Positions 8,932 through 16,296 of a DNA stretch of 64,000 nucleotides are shown here, piece after piece (positions within the stretch are counted from its first letter, which is position 1; every line of letters begins with the position of its first letter). Position numbers and translations under genes: made by a program. The notes beneath the pieces were generated by a model. It searched no databases. It saw only the letters and a program-made list of their open reading frames with translations, and was not told the origin of the DNA. The stretch comes from Synechococcus sp. UW69 (lineage in GTDB: Bacteria; Cyanobacteriota; Cyanobacteriia; PCC-6307; Cyanobiaceae), in assembly GCF_900474185.1 (NCBI RefSeq), contig NZ_UCNW01000008.1, forward strand, positions 62,001-126,000. The letters are read 5' to 3'.

Positions 8932-9672
8932 ATGCAGATCCGGGCCGAGCTGTGTCACGTCGATACCCTGCGATGCATCGTGAGGGTTGAGGCATCGACT
9001 GACGGGGCTGTTTTAGGCAGCGCACTTGGCGAAGCAGCCACTGCAGAAGAAGCTGAGGAAAGGGCGTTACAACGTCTCAACACCAGGCTTCAGATCAGTC
9101 CTCCACAACGGCTGGAACAGGTTGCTGTCAGTCCCCAAGACAACGAAAGCTCAAAGGCAGCAGAGCATGTCGCGGTAGAGCGGCCTCGAAAGATTGAGGC
9201 GCCCGAGCCTGTTGCTCCTGCCCCCTCTGCCACTCCACAGATTTCCAACACCCAAGATCCACCTTCGGAAACACCGACGGATCCTGACGATTGGAGCGAC
9301 GAGCTCACCGCCATCGACCTCGAAATCAGACGCATCGGTTGGACGCGAGAGCAAGAGCAGGCGTACCTCACGCGAGCATTTGGCCTTGGCAGCCGCCACA
9401 AACTCACGCGCTACGCCGATTTGGTGGCCTATTTGCGACAGCTCAAGTTGATTCAAGCTAACGATGATGCCTCCACCGCCCCGGCGCCAATCCGCCGTGG
9501 AGACTTGCTGAACCAGGGAGATTCGATGTTGAAGCAGCTTGGCTGGAACTCAGATCAGGCCCGTGCATTTCTTCAACAACATCTCGGCTCGACAAGTCGA
9601 CAACAGCTCAGTGATGAACAGCTGCTTCAATTCAACATGCTCTTGGAGGAGCAGACACTCAAGTCATCGTAA
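8932..9672 (+). CDS. Conserved cyanobacterial protein with two related C-terminal helical modules
   Basis: 246 residues. Residues 1-55 form a compact domain (MQIRAELCHVDTLRCIVRV... with EALGEAATAEEAEERALQRL-like helix). A Pro/Ser/Glu linker follows to about residue 120. Two related modules then appear: one around IRRIGWTREQEQAYLTRAFG with RHKLTRYADLVAYLRQL, and one around LKQLGWNSDQARAFLQQHLG with RQQLSDEQLLQFNMLL. The repeated pattern is a helix, GSxSRxxLT, then a helix. I know similar cyanobacterial proteins of unknown function but cannot name a family. Confidence 0.75.
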   Translation: MQIRAELCHVDTLRCIVRVEASTDGAVLGSALGEAATAEEAEERALQRLNTRLQISPPQRLEQVAVSPQDNESSKAAEHVAVERPRKIEAPEPVAPAPSATPQISNTQDPPSETPTDPDDWSDELTAIDLEIRRIGWTREQEQAYLTRAFGLGSRHKLTRYADLVAYLRQLKLIQANDDASTAPAPIRRGDLLNQGDSMLKQLGWNSDQARAFLQQHLGSTSRQQLSDEQLLQFNMLLEEQTLKSS

Positions 9673-9900
9673 TTACCGAGTTGTCAGCCTTCTACTGCAA
9701 GCTATGACTGACTTTTGAGGGTCTTCTGCTCCACCGGTGTTGGGCATGGGTAGAACGTTGCTATGGACTCCACGCTGTTGATGTGGATCACCCGGCTTAG
9801 CCCTAACTGCTTGGAACGCTGTGGGTTAAAAGATCGGCGCGGATCTCCATCATTCCTGCTTTGACAGACAGGAAACGGATACTAATTTTTACTCTGGACA

Positions 9901-10092
9901 ATGAAACCTGACAACGAAATTATCGACCGACGCCACGAAGCTATTAGTTCGTACGCACTGGCAGCAGCGAAGCGGTCTAGGCAACCGATGAACTCAAAAG
10001 AAGTAACCGCCCAATCCACACGGGAAATTAGACGGTTCAACACTTCTCGTCGGGCCTCGCTCTACCCGGCTTTCAGGACAACGTGCTCCTGA
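9901..10092 (+). CDS. Possible small basic protein (doubtful)
   Basis: 63 codons from an ATG. The predicted product is rich in Arg/Ser/Ala and resembles nothing I know. Its 3' third is the GTCGGG..CCCGGC hairpin also seen in the dispersed repeat, which suggests the sequence may be conserved as DNA or RNA, not as protein. A weak hairpin with four T residues lies just after the stop (10102-10124). Treat as a candidate only. Confidence 0.2.
   Translation: MKPDNEIIDRRHEAISSYALAAAKRSRQPMNSKEVTAQSTREIRRFNTSRRASLYPAFRTTCS
10049..10070 (+). repeat. Solo hairpin related to the dispersed structured repeat
   Basis: The stem GTCGGG/CCCGGC (one G-T wobble) around a TCGCTC-containing loop is the same hairpin found at the 3' end of the two long repeat copies (11349-11370 on the minus strand and 41250-41271 on the plus strand). 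About 30 bases around it (tctcgtcggg..cccggctt) are also similar, but nothing upstream matches the rest of the element, so this is a truncated or independent copy. Confidence 0.6.
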
Positions 10093-10838
10093 CCATCAAA
10101 TAATGACTGGCAAGAGTCATTTTTAGAGAACATTGACGAGCAGTATGCGTAATCCGCATGAACAGGTTGGCTAATGAATGAAATCAAAGTTCAAACAACG
10201 TTTTAATCAAAGATTAAATTCTCCTAAGCCGCTTTGATGAAACTCCCCAATTTCTGCGCACGCATAGACATGTGATATTGCACTCTGCTTGAGAAGCAGA
10301 AAAAAGCCTGCAAGTCACAGGCTTTACTCAAAGCATACGAATAACACATAGCGACGCAATAGATGCACTTATTTATAAGAATGTGTTAGCGCCAGCCACT
10401 TACAGGAAACGACAGGCTGCTGGGAAAACCGACGCTCAGCTCATCGAAACAATTGACTCTTCAGCCTCCGAGTTCACACAGAAGCACGCTTATGAACAAC
10501 GATGGACTCGTCCCTGTGTCGCCGACGTGAAGCAGACGGTAATGACCGCTACCCAACACGCAGCGTGGACCTTGACGCTCTACTCCAACAACGTCGATGA
10601 CGTCCTCCGTCATCCGTTGTGAGAGTCGTTATCTGCGGAGTGAACGCCATGCCTATCTGCACTGATCGAAAGGGACTGGGGCGATGAGCTTCATCACGAA
10701 CGGTGCGATCGACGGGTCAAGCGTTGGTCTGCTGGCATCGCACAGGTGTTCACTCAGCTAGAAGCTGGAACAGGCATGGTTTGGTCACTGACAAGAGAGT
10801 TAGACCTGAGCAGGGTGGGAACAATTAATTCCAGCCTC
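10093..10838. other. Intergenic accessory DNA with hairpins, no convincing gene
   Basis: About 750 bases. I see a weak hairpin at 10102-10121, a pair of hairpins at 10284-10325 (listed separately) and a 79-codon open frame at 10383-10622 from GTG whose product (LAPATYRKRQAAGKTDAQL...) matches nothing I know. No tRNA or strong coding signal was found. Confidence 0.5.
10284..10325 (-). terminator. Double hairpin, terminator-like on the minus strand
   Basis: Two perfect hairpins in tandem: TCTGCTT-gag-AAGCAGA (10284-10300) and AAAGCCTG-caagtca-CAGGCTTT (10303-10325). Read on the minus strand, the second stem is followed by six T residues, the form of an intrinsic terminator. There is no recognised minus-strand gene close upstream (to its right), so what it terminates is unknown; a small RNA is possible. 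Confidence 0.5.
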
Positions 10839-11189
10839 ATGCTTGGACGACGTTCAGCATTCGTAGCCGCCTTGGCAGCAGTTCAAGCTGTTTCGATCGG
10901 AGCTGAGCCTGCCCATGCTGCTCAAAATTGCGGTGCGGGGGGGCATTGGATTCAGACAGGACCAGCTCTTGGCGCTGGCTATTGCAAGCAACACCACAAG
11001 CACAAGCATGATCACTACGTGTGTGCCATTGGTTATCACTTCGCAGGGAATGGTCGCTGCGTAAGGAATGGGACCTGGCGGACAGGCCGCAGACCCGTCG
11101 AATGGGGCCCCTACTACGAACCTCGGAACAAGTCAGGGAGCGTCTCCTTCCAGGGGCCGCACGGAGGAGAGATCAAGTTGACGTGGTGA
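10839..11189 (+). CDS. Small secreted His- and Cys-containing protein
   Basis: 116 residues from ATG 10839; the frame opens at 10746, but the internal start gives a clean signal peptide (MLGRRSAFVAALAAVQAVS... ending EPAHA, cleavage before AQNC). The mature part has four cysteines and a histidine/lysine cluster (QHHKHKHDHYVC), and ends FQGPHGGEIKLTW. Export to the periplasm or outside is inferred from the signal peptide. The His cluster could bind metal, but no family is recognised. It is the best-supported gene in the left half of the accessory island. Confidence 0.65.
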   Translation: MLGRRSAFVAALAAVQAVSIGAEPAHAAQNCGAGGHWIQTGPALGAGYCKQHHKHKHDHYVCAIGYHFAGNGRCVRNGTWRTGRRPVEWGPYYEPRNKSGSVSFQGPHGGEIKLTW

Positions 11190-11224
11190 AGAAGCGGCAG
11201 CATTGGCACGCCTATACCAACTAG

Positions 11225-11520
11225 GCCTATCAGAAATCTCGGAACAAGCCGACATTTTGTGGATCTCGGGAAAGTGCTCACTGCGGCACTACACCCACGC
11301 ACTTTTCGGCCCATCATCGAGTCGTCGGGTCGCTAGGTGGACCCGAAAGCCGGGCAGAGCGATGCCCGACGAGAGCAGCGATTTGGCCTCGGCTTCGGCC
11401 GGGGTCAAGTCCGTTCTTCCTTAAGAAATTTGGTGGTGTATCGCAAGACACTCCCTGGGCAATCAAGCTACTTACGTGGCCGAATCGCTCCGGTGATGCA
11501 TCACCGTCGGCCACACAACA
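11225..11520 (-). repeat. Structured dispersed repeat, copy 1
   Basis: Reads on the minus strand from 11520 to 11225 and aligns along most of its length with 41097-41408 on the plus strand. Parts visible: a stem GTGGCCGA/TCGGCCAC (11507-11514 with 11476-11483) enclosing the perfect palindrome CGGTGATGCATCACCG; a conserved block around AACGGACTTGACCCC; the hairpin at 11349-11370; and a distal block GATGGGCCGAAAAGTG. A frame of 111 codons (11314-11649) runs across it, but conservation between copies is concentrated in the stems, including third codon positions. Confidence 0.7.
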
Positions 11521-12301
11521 TTCACTGATTCTCGGCCGACACCGCATCGAATTCGAAAGCTGAACTCTCAGCCATCGCTCACGAAATACATGTAGAGCCG
11601 TTTTAAAACTAAGAGGTTCCAACCACCCCAGACCCAGGCCAACGCTCAAAGCCTGGGTTTTTTATTGCGTTTTCACAGCTAATCAACGCCAAACCAACTG
11701 CCAACAGGTTGAAGGCCTAGCTCTGCTATCGGCAACCCGCTGCGCTGCAACGCTTTGTAGTAGCGCTGAAGCGCGCGAGCAAGCCATTGCTTGCCTCAAT
11801 AGAGCCTCGGCGATTCAACGAAACAAATGATCGAGCCGTCACTAAGTCAGCCCTTTACTGAGATTTATGTAAAACGACATGCTTCTGGACGAGTACGCTC
11901 TTGGATCAATCAAATACCAAGGCTTCGACAAATAAAAATAAGCAATTGGACTCAGGAATGTTCCAATTCACTGACTTAAAACAGGTTTGCGGCAGGGACA
12001 GATACGGCGTCCATGCCGATTGCGGCAGAGTGAATCGTCTAAAACTCTGCGCATTCCGGCCATTTCCCCTGCTTCGTTCCTGAAGGGGGAGATGGCCCCT
12101 GTCTGTGGCCCCAGACACAGAGCTTGAATTCATACCATAAATATGAAGCTTATCTTTGATGAACTCAAGAGGTATTTCTGATCCACAAGAGAGACTCAAT
12201 AAAAACATGCAAAGCTTGCATGTTGAATAGCATTACTTGAATCAATATTACATGTCAGGACAACGACTGTAGACAGGAAAAACCTGTCGCTCCATGCAAT
12301 C
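11521..12301. other. Intergenic accessory DNA
   Basis: About 780 bases with no supported protein gene. It holds one strong plus-strand terminator at 11632-11663 (listed separately) and a perfect hairpin ACATGCAA-agc-TTGCATGT near 12206-12224. Open frames at 11901-12083 (+) and 11906-12208 (-) overlap each other and have no recognisable product. A second hairpin GACAGG-aaaaa-CCTGTC lies near 12273-12289, just beyond the stop of the minus-strand gene at 12302. Confidence 0.5.
11632..11663 (+). terminator. Strong intrinsic terminator with no obvious gene before it
   Basis: Perfect 8-bp stem ACCCAGGC/GCCTGGGT with an 11-base loop, followed by TTTTTTATT. The plus strand upstream carries no supported coding gene for about 440 bases, only the antisense of repeat copy 1 and the stretch 11521-11631. 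A short non-coding RNA ending here is the simplest explanation. Confidence 0.75.
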
Positions 12302-12466
12302 TCAGCCCAATTTTCCTTCAGCAATCGCGATCGTTGCGGAGAGCTGCTGATAATAAAGATTCAGCAGCATGGCAGCGACTCCTTTGATCTCATCATGATC
12401 GGAAGCTGATTCAATTGCCGCAGCAAATTTCTGCTTTTCAAATTGCTGGTGAAGCGGAAGCGTCAA
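12302..12466 (-). CDS. Small soluble protein, 54 residues
   Basis: Shorter than most length cut-offs. From TTG 12466 it reads LTLPLHQQFEKQKFAAAI, then an acidic stretch (ESASDHDEIKGV) and a helical end (AAMLLNLYYQQLSATIAIAE). An in-frame stop lies two codons before the TTG, so this is the only reasonable start. The amphipathic helical character and sensible codon choice support a real gene. Two long helices are likely. Function unknown. A perfect hairpin (GACAGG/CCTGTC) follows the stop by about 13 bases. Confidence 0.6.
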   Translation of the reverse strand: MTLPLHQQFEKQKFAAAIESASDHDEIKGVAAMLLNLYYQQLSATIAIAEGKLG

Positions 12467-12578
12467 GGCGGATCACCAACCAAGCCAAAACTTACATCAA
12501 AGCGCCCCAATACGACGGCATCAGTTGATACGTCAAGTATTTGACTCCCTCTGTAACATATGAAAAAGCTTGAGTCCT

Positions 12579-12767
12579 ATGGATCATGCGATTGCACACT
12601 TCTCCTATGACCTCACCGCATTGCGTTTGGAATACAAAACCACATGTGATGCACTAACGTACTGGCGTGGCGGTGAACCTGCAGAACAACAGTTCCTTTT
12701 GGAAAAAAAGCAAGAAGTTTTTCGTGCTCTGGCAGAAGCCAGCTTCAGTGATCAGATCTGGCACTAA
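12579..12767 (+). CDS. Small conserved-looking protein, 62 residues
   Basis: From ATG 12579 (MDHAIAHFSYDLTALRLEYK); a TTG nine bases earlier is possible. The product is helical and charged (EPAEQQFLLEKKQEVFRALAEA), with no membrane segment. Codon use looks like real coding DNA. I do not recognise a family. It stands alone between two minus-strand small genes in the accessory island. Confidence 0.5.
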   Translation: MDHAIAHFSYDLTALRLEYKTTCDALTYWRGGEPAEQQFLLEKKQEVFRALAEASFSDQIWH

Positions 12768-12847
12768 AGAAGTTCTATCACAAGCAGTGTCTTTAGGGTG
12801 TAGTTACTAAGGAAACTCCTCATAACAAAGCTGCTGGAAAGCAGATG

Positions 12848-13075
12848 TCAACTGCGATAACTAAACTCAAGCTTTGTCTTGGGTTTTTGATACTTAATAA
12901 CGTTCATAACCTGAAGACCAGTATTTTCAGACTTCCTTTCTTCAGCAAGAGCCTTGAGAATCATAGAACCGCAAGACTGCCAGTCTTCATTCACTTCGAT
13001 CAACTCTTTAGCCCGAAGATAGAAATGGGCAGCCTTCTCGAGGTGCTTGGATTTCTGGTCAATCGCTTTTGTCAC
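12848..13075 (-). CDS. Small soluble protein with a good promoter
   Basis: 75 residues, charged and helical (KAIDQKSKHLEKAAHFYL, then ELIEVNEDWQSCGSMILKAL), unrecognised. The call is supported by a promoter-like sequence on the same strand: TTGTTT at 13140-13135, a 16-base spacer, and TATAAT at 13118-13113, which would start transcription about 30 bases before the ATG at 13075. Function unknown. Confidence 0.55.
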   Translation of the reverse strand: MTKAIDQKSKHLEKAAHFYLRAKELIEVNEDWQSCGSMILKALAEERKSENTGLQVMNVIKYQKPKTKLEFSYRS

Positions 13076-13112
13076 TGTCGACTCTGTGATGGTCTTTGCA
13101 ACGTGTGGTCTT

Positions 13113-13140
13113 ATTATACCTCATGCTTTGACTAAAACAA
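13113..13140 (-). promoter_or_regulatory. Sigma-70-type promoter candidate
   Basis: On the minus strand, TTGTTT (13140-13135) and a perfect TATAAT (13118-13113) are separated by 16 bases. The predicted transcription start near 13106 lies about 30 bases upstream of the small gene starting at 13075. Confidence 0.55.
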
Positions 13141-13347
13141 ATCCTGTTCAGCACCTCGCAAGCAACTCATGAGCAGAAAATATTTAAAGTGGTTAGTTCA
13201 TTCCTTTGTCTCTACTCAAGACCGAAGCATAAGAGCACATATGCCTTAAAGTTTTGTGGCTGGTGATCAGGGCTGTTTTAACCAACTTTTGTTGACTGAT
13301 TGAATCCGATTCAGGACATGAAGATTGACGCCTAAGTCTAGGTGACA

Positions 13348-13659
13348 TTATCGACGAGTTGTCTTATACAGAGCACGATGAACGAGGGGGAAAGCGTAAG
13401 GCATTTGTTTAATTTCTTGTTTGATTTTCGAAAAACATGCAGCAGACCCATCTGAGTAATCCTGCTCGACAACACTTTCTTTTGCTTGCTCTAACGAAAA
13501 GCCTTCACGCAGTTTTGCCTCTAGATTGTAAGCCGCTTCATAACTTTGGCAGGGTCCAGCATGGACCAGTGATTGATCACTGAACAACATCAGTGATAAA
13601 ACAATAACATTCAAGAAGGGGCGTCTGAATTCAACTAAAGCATGCATATTTGAATACAA
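13348..13659 (-). CDS. Small secreted protein
   Basis: 103 residues; the start may be ATG 13659 or the ATG four codons on (MHALVEF). The N-terminus carries a hydrophobic segment (FLNVIVLSLMLFSDQS) ending LVHA before GPCQSYEAAYN, a good type I signal peptide. The mature part is about 65 residues with two cysteines (GPCQS and AACFSK) that could form a disulfide, and a repeated-looking helix (LREGFSLEQAKESVVEQDYS). Export is inferred; function unknown. Confidence 0.6.
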   Translation of the reverse strand: MYSNMHALVEFRRPFLNVIVLSLMLFSDQSLVHAGPCQSYEAAYNLEAKLREGFSLEQAKESVVEQDYSDGSAACFSKIKQEIKQMPYAFPLVHRALYKTTRR

Positions 13660-13878
13660 TCGAAGGAACTGATAATCAGTGATGGCAGGCTATTGCAAGG
13701 TTGCAATGAAGCTGATCAAAATCCTTTCGTTGTGATCAGTGCTAAGAGCTGTATCAGCAGTCACTTTTGGAAGTAGTTTGCCAAATCATATTCGGCCCTA
13801 AGTCTCCATTCAAGATCTCAATGTTTTCAATCGTTACCTTAGTCATGTTTGAGGGAGTAGTTGGCGTTAAAATTAAAC

Positions 13879-14385
13879 ATGGAAGACCACGACCGTCTTG
13901 TCCGGCAGTTGATCAGTGTGCTTCGGGACGATATGTCCGAAGCAGGGCGCGAACTCAGGAATCGAAGTGCTTGGGATCTTCAATGCCCTGTCGTCATCAT
14001 CGACGCCCGTACCAACCCGCATCGAATCGTCCGAACATCTGTTCGAGGCGTTACTGGTGCGATAGCCACAAGCAACGTCATCGACGATCCATTGATGCGC
14101 TCATTCCTTGAGCGGTTGCGTGAGGTTGGTGCGGATGAAGCTCTTGATGAGTTTATGCATGGTTCTGAAGCAGAACGGTTCTCCGAACTTTGGGACATTT
14201 ACAACGATGAAGCACAACAACAGGGCTTAGCGGTTTGGTCCCACAGTGACGCCGCAAAATTTGTGCTCAAGTCGAAATCGTGCTTTGACGATGGCCAATT
14301 GGCCTGCATTGCGATCACAAAGGCTGATGATCGTGATGCCCACGACGTTCTGACCTTCTCAGTCGACGCTTGCTGGTTGTCTTGA
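13879..14385 (+). CDS. Hypothetical soluble protein
   Basis: 168 residues from ATG 13879 (MEDHDRLVRQLISVLRDDM); an in-frame TTG at 13861 is an alternative. Recognisable character: a helical N-terminus, a beta-rich stretch (CPVVIIDARTNPHRIVRTSV), an acidic helical middle and an end with DAHDVLTFSVDACWLS. No family recognised. It is the longest frame in the accessory island and has normal-looking codon use, so it is probably a real gene. Two hairpins follow at 14398-14416 and 14467-14485, neither with a T tract. Confidence 0.6.
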   Translation: MEDHDRLVRQLISVLRDDMSEAGRELRNRSAWDLQCPVVIIDARTNPHRIVRTSVRGVTGAIATSNVIDDPLMRSFLERLREVGADEALDEFMHGSEAERFSELWDIYNDEAQQQGLAVWSHSDAAKFVLKSKSCFDDGQLACIAITKADDRDAHDVLTFSVDACWLS

Positions 14386-14477
14386 GATGTAGCGAACCTC
14401 TGGACTCAAGCCAGAGCTCCGAAGCTTCGTCCAACGCAGCCTCGCGGTTTCTCAGACGACCAGAGGGCTCCTGCAAG

Positions 14478-14612
14478 TCAGGAGCGGATCAGTTGCAATA
14501 CAACCAATAGTGCAGAAGCTCCAAGAACCCAATAGAGCCAGCTCAGCTGGGGAATCGTGATCGCGAACACAAGCCCGATCACAAAAAAAATCAGAAAACG
14601 GCCGAGGGTCAT
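14478..14612 (-). CDS. Very small membrane protein, 44 residues
   Basis: Below usual length limits. From ATG 14612: MTLGRFLIFFVIGLVFAITI, then PQLSWLYWVLGASALLVVLQ and LIRS. It has two hydrophobic segments separated by a short PQLSW turn, ideal for a membrane hairpin. The stop codon lies inside a GCTCCTG/CAGGAGC hairpin that could act as a weak terminator. It lies 40 bases downstream of the zinc-ribbon membrane protein on the same strand and may be in its operon. Function unknown. Confidence 0.6.
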   Translation of the reverse strand: MTLGRFLIFFVIGLVFAITIPQLSWLYWVLGASALLVVLQLIRS

Positions 14613-14652
14613 GAATGCACCATTACTTCCCTATTGAACCGAAAACCAGGCG

Positions 14653-14889
14653 CTAGGCCAGCTTCTCTGATTTGGATCTCGGAGGTGGTTGGGGATTGAA
14701 CATGATGGGTATGGATGACGCGACGAGTACTGCTCCCACAGTCAGCAGCACAAACAAAGGGATCGGACGTACCAGTGGTTGACGCTGTAAGGGAGTCGCG
14801 CAGCTGGAACAAAACGGAATAACCCCCTTCGGAGGGTGCAGCACAAGCGCTGGACCACAACAGCAAGACGGGCAGCGATAGCGCGGCAT
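14653..14889 (-). CDS. Zinc-ribbon-like small membrane protein
   Basis: 78 residues from ATG 14889 (MPRYRCPSCCCGPALVLHPP); in-frame starts at 14916 and 14946 are possible. Cysteines in the pattern CPSCCC ... CSSC form a probable zinc ribbon of about 30 residues, followed by a single membrane segment (LFVLLTVGAVLVASSIPIMF) and a short Pro/Lys-rich tail. This is the layout of small membrane-anchored zinc-ribbon proteins. Function unknown. Confidence 0.6.
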   Translation of the reverse strand: MPRYRCPSCCCGPALVLHPPKGVIPFCSSCATPLQRQPLVRPIPLFVLLTVGAVLVASSIPIMFNPQPPPRSKSEKLA

Positions 14890-15127
14890 CGACCGGTGGA
14901 ACGTAGCTGATCGCATCTTATTGATTGAATAGGGAGTACTTGCCATAAATTTTGTAGTTGCAGCAAAATCACTAACTTGTGAAACTAGTGAGTGCCGACT
15001 GGGTTGGTATTCAGCTAGATGGCGACGATGTAGTCAATCAATTAATTCTGATCGGCCATGGATGATCTGTGCTCTTGTGCCTAAGCCTGCGCCATTGGTG
15101 GTGATTGAGTGTCATCCGTCGGACCGA

Positions 15128-15280
15128 TCAAGACGCAATAGCCAAGGCGACATTGAGAACTGCTAGCCCTACCAGGAACACGCCTGCCAGCAGGGACGCT
15201 TCGGGGAAGTACTTGGCGATAACAAAGCCAACCCCAAGGAATACTGACGAGAGCAGGACGGCTGTGAGGTCAGTCGCCAT
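15128..15280 (-). CDS. Very small membrane protein, 50 residues
   Basis: From ATG 15280: MATDLTAVLLSSVFLGVGFV, then IAKYFPEASLLAGVFLVGLA and VLNVALAIAS. Two membrane segments joined by a KYFPEAS loop. The frame is closed on both sides and the hydrophobic pattern is too regular for chance. It starts ten bases downstream of the DUF3104 pseudogene stop on the same strand, so it may once have been the second gene of that transcript. Function unknown. Confidence 0.6.
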   Translation of the reverse strand: MATDLTAVLLSSVFLGVGFVIAKYFPEASLLAGVFLVGLAVLNVALAIAS

Positions 15281-15289
15281 GAACAGGAG

Positions 15290-15590
15290 CTAATGGGCCA
15301 ATTCAGCCTGACAAAACTTCTTCTCAACCGTGACTGTTTCAGGCCACCCACCCATTGACCAGATCAGATCCGTCACCTCATCGGCATCGATCCATGGAAT
15401 GATGCCGGTAGCGACGACAGCACCTGAAAGAGAGAATGCACCTTCAGGTCACCTGCGCCATCCTCCCAAAACGAAGTTGCCCCGTCCGCTAGTCCCCACC
15501 CTTACCACTCCGTTCTTCTGCATAGATCACAAAGTGACCTGATCAGACATGAAGGAACGGAGCAGTACAGCTTTTAACAGGAGCGCCGTG
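15290..15590 (-). pseudogene. Degenerate DUF3104-type gene (paralogue of 40262-40558)
   Basis: Read on the minus strand, fragments of a protein like the intact one at 40262-40558 appear in order: CAT GTC TGA TCA GGT CAC TTT (the Cys codon has become TGA) giving GHFVI; then GD followed by TAG where the intact copy has Trp; then SLFQV in another frame; and finally WIDADEVTDLIWSMGGW in a third. At least two nonsense changes and two frameshifts are needed to line them up. The stop at 15290-15292 is preserved. It is a relic and cannot make the full protein. Confidence 0.8.
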
Positions 15591-15642
15591 CTCGACAGAC
15601 ATCCCTCATCGGCTGACCAGTACGACTGACCTTAAAGATCAA

Positions 15643-15906
15643 CTACATGGCGCGAAAACTGCTTCCTGGCTCAAGGTCCCACGTCCAACCAGCGAGTGCT
15701 TCAATCTGTTGGTCGTCCGATTTAATCAACATCTCAGTAAACTCTTCCATGATTGGATTTAGATCCTCGTCATTGATATCAATGTCTTTGGCTGCTAATA
15801 AGTACTTTGAAACCAAAAGCTTTCGAACTGTATTGATGTCAATCTGAGGGTGAGCACTCGTGACGCGAGTGATGCGGTCAGTGTGCTTGGTCATTGTTGT
15901 AGGCAT
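15643..15906 (-). CDS. Small acidic protein, unrecognised
   Basis: 87 residues (or 83 from the second Met). It reads as a helical, acidic protein (INTVRKLLVSKYLLAAKD, then INDEDLNPIMEEFTEMLI), ending LAGWTWDLEPGSSFRAM. No membrane segment or signal peptide. Codon use looks coding. Unknown family; alone on the minus strand between the DUF3104 relic and mfd. Confidence 0.5.
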   Translation of the reverse strand: MPTTMTKHTDRITRVTSAHPQIDINTVRKLLVSKYLLAAKDIDINDEDLNPIMEEFTEMLIKSDDQQIEALAGWTWDLEPGSSFRAM

Positions 15907-16296
15907 ACCGGTTAAAAACTAGATTCGAACAGGCCGCTGCATGTAGCTTTCGTTGCTTTTACGGGGATCATTAGACGCACTCCAAGCATCTTTTGAGATT
16001 ATTGAAGAGTTCCCATTAATAAGAAAACAAGAGCTTCAGGGTGATATTGGCTTTTTAATTTCAAGCCTCAAACCGCTAGAAGACTGATCTCGCCGCTGGG
16101 CTTCTAAGCCTGCACTCATTGCAAATAATTAGTAGTGCTGACAAGAGGCTCTCGTCTAGAGACCCGACGAGGTGAACGGGAATGCACCCAACGGTTCGCT
16201 TCCTGGGTTGTTGTAGTGACAGCTGGTTGGCTTTCAGCTCGAACCTCACTTGACACCTGTGGATTGCGAAAATCGGTGATTGCCGAAATCTCCTCC
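15907..16296. other. Intergenic region before mfd
   Basis: About 390 bases. The open frame of mfd extends back to 16135 but lacks family similarity there. A perfect hairpin CTCGTC-tagagaccc-GACGAG lies near 16151-16171, and a TTGACA box is present at about 16245, without a good -10 at the right spacing. It probably carries the mfd promoter; nothing else is recognised. Confidence 0.4.
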
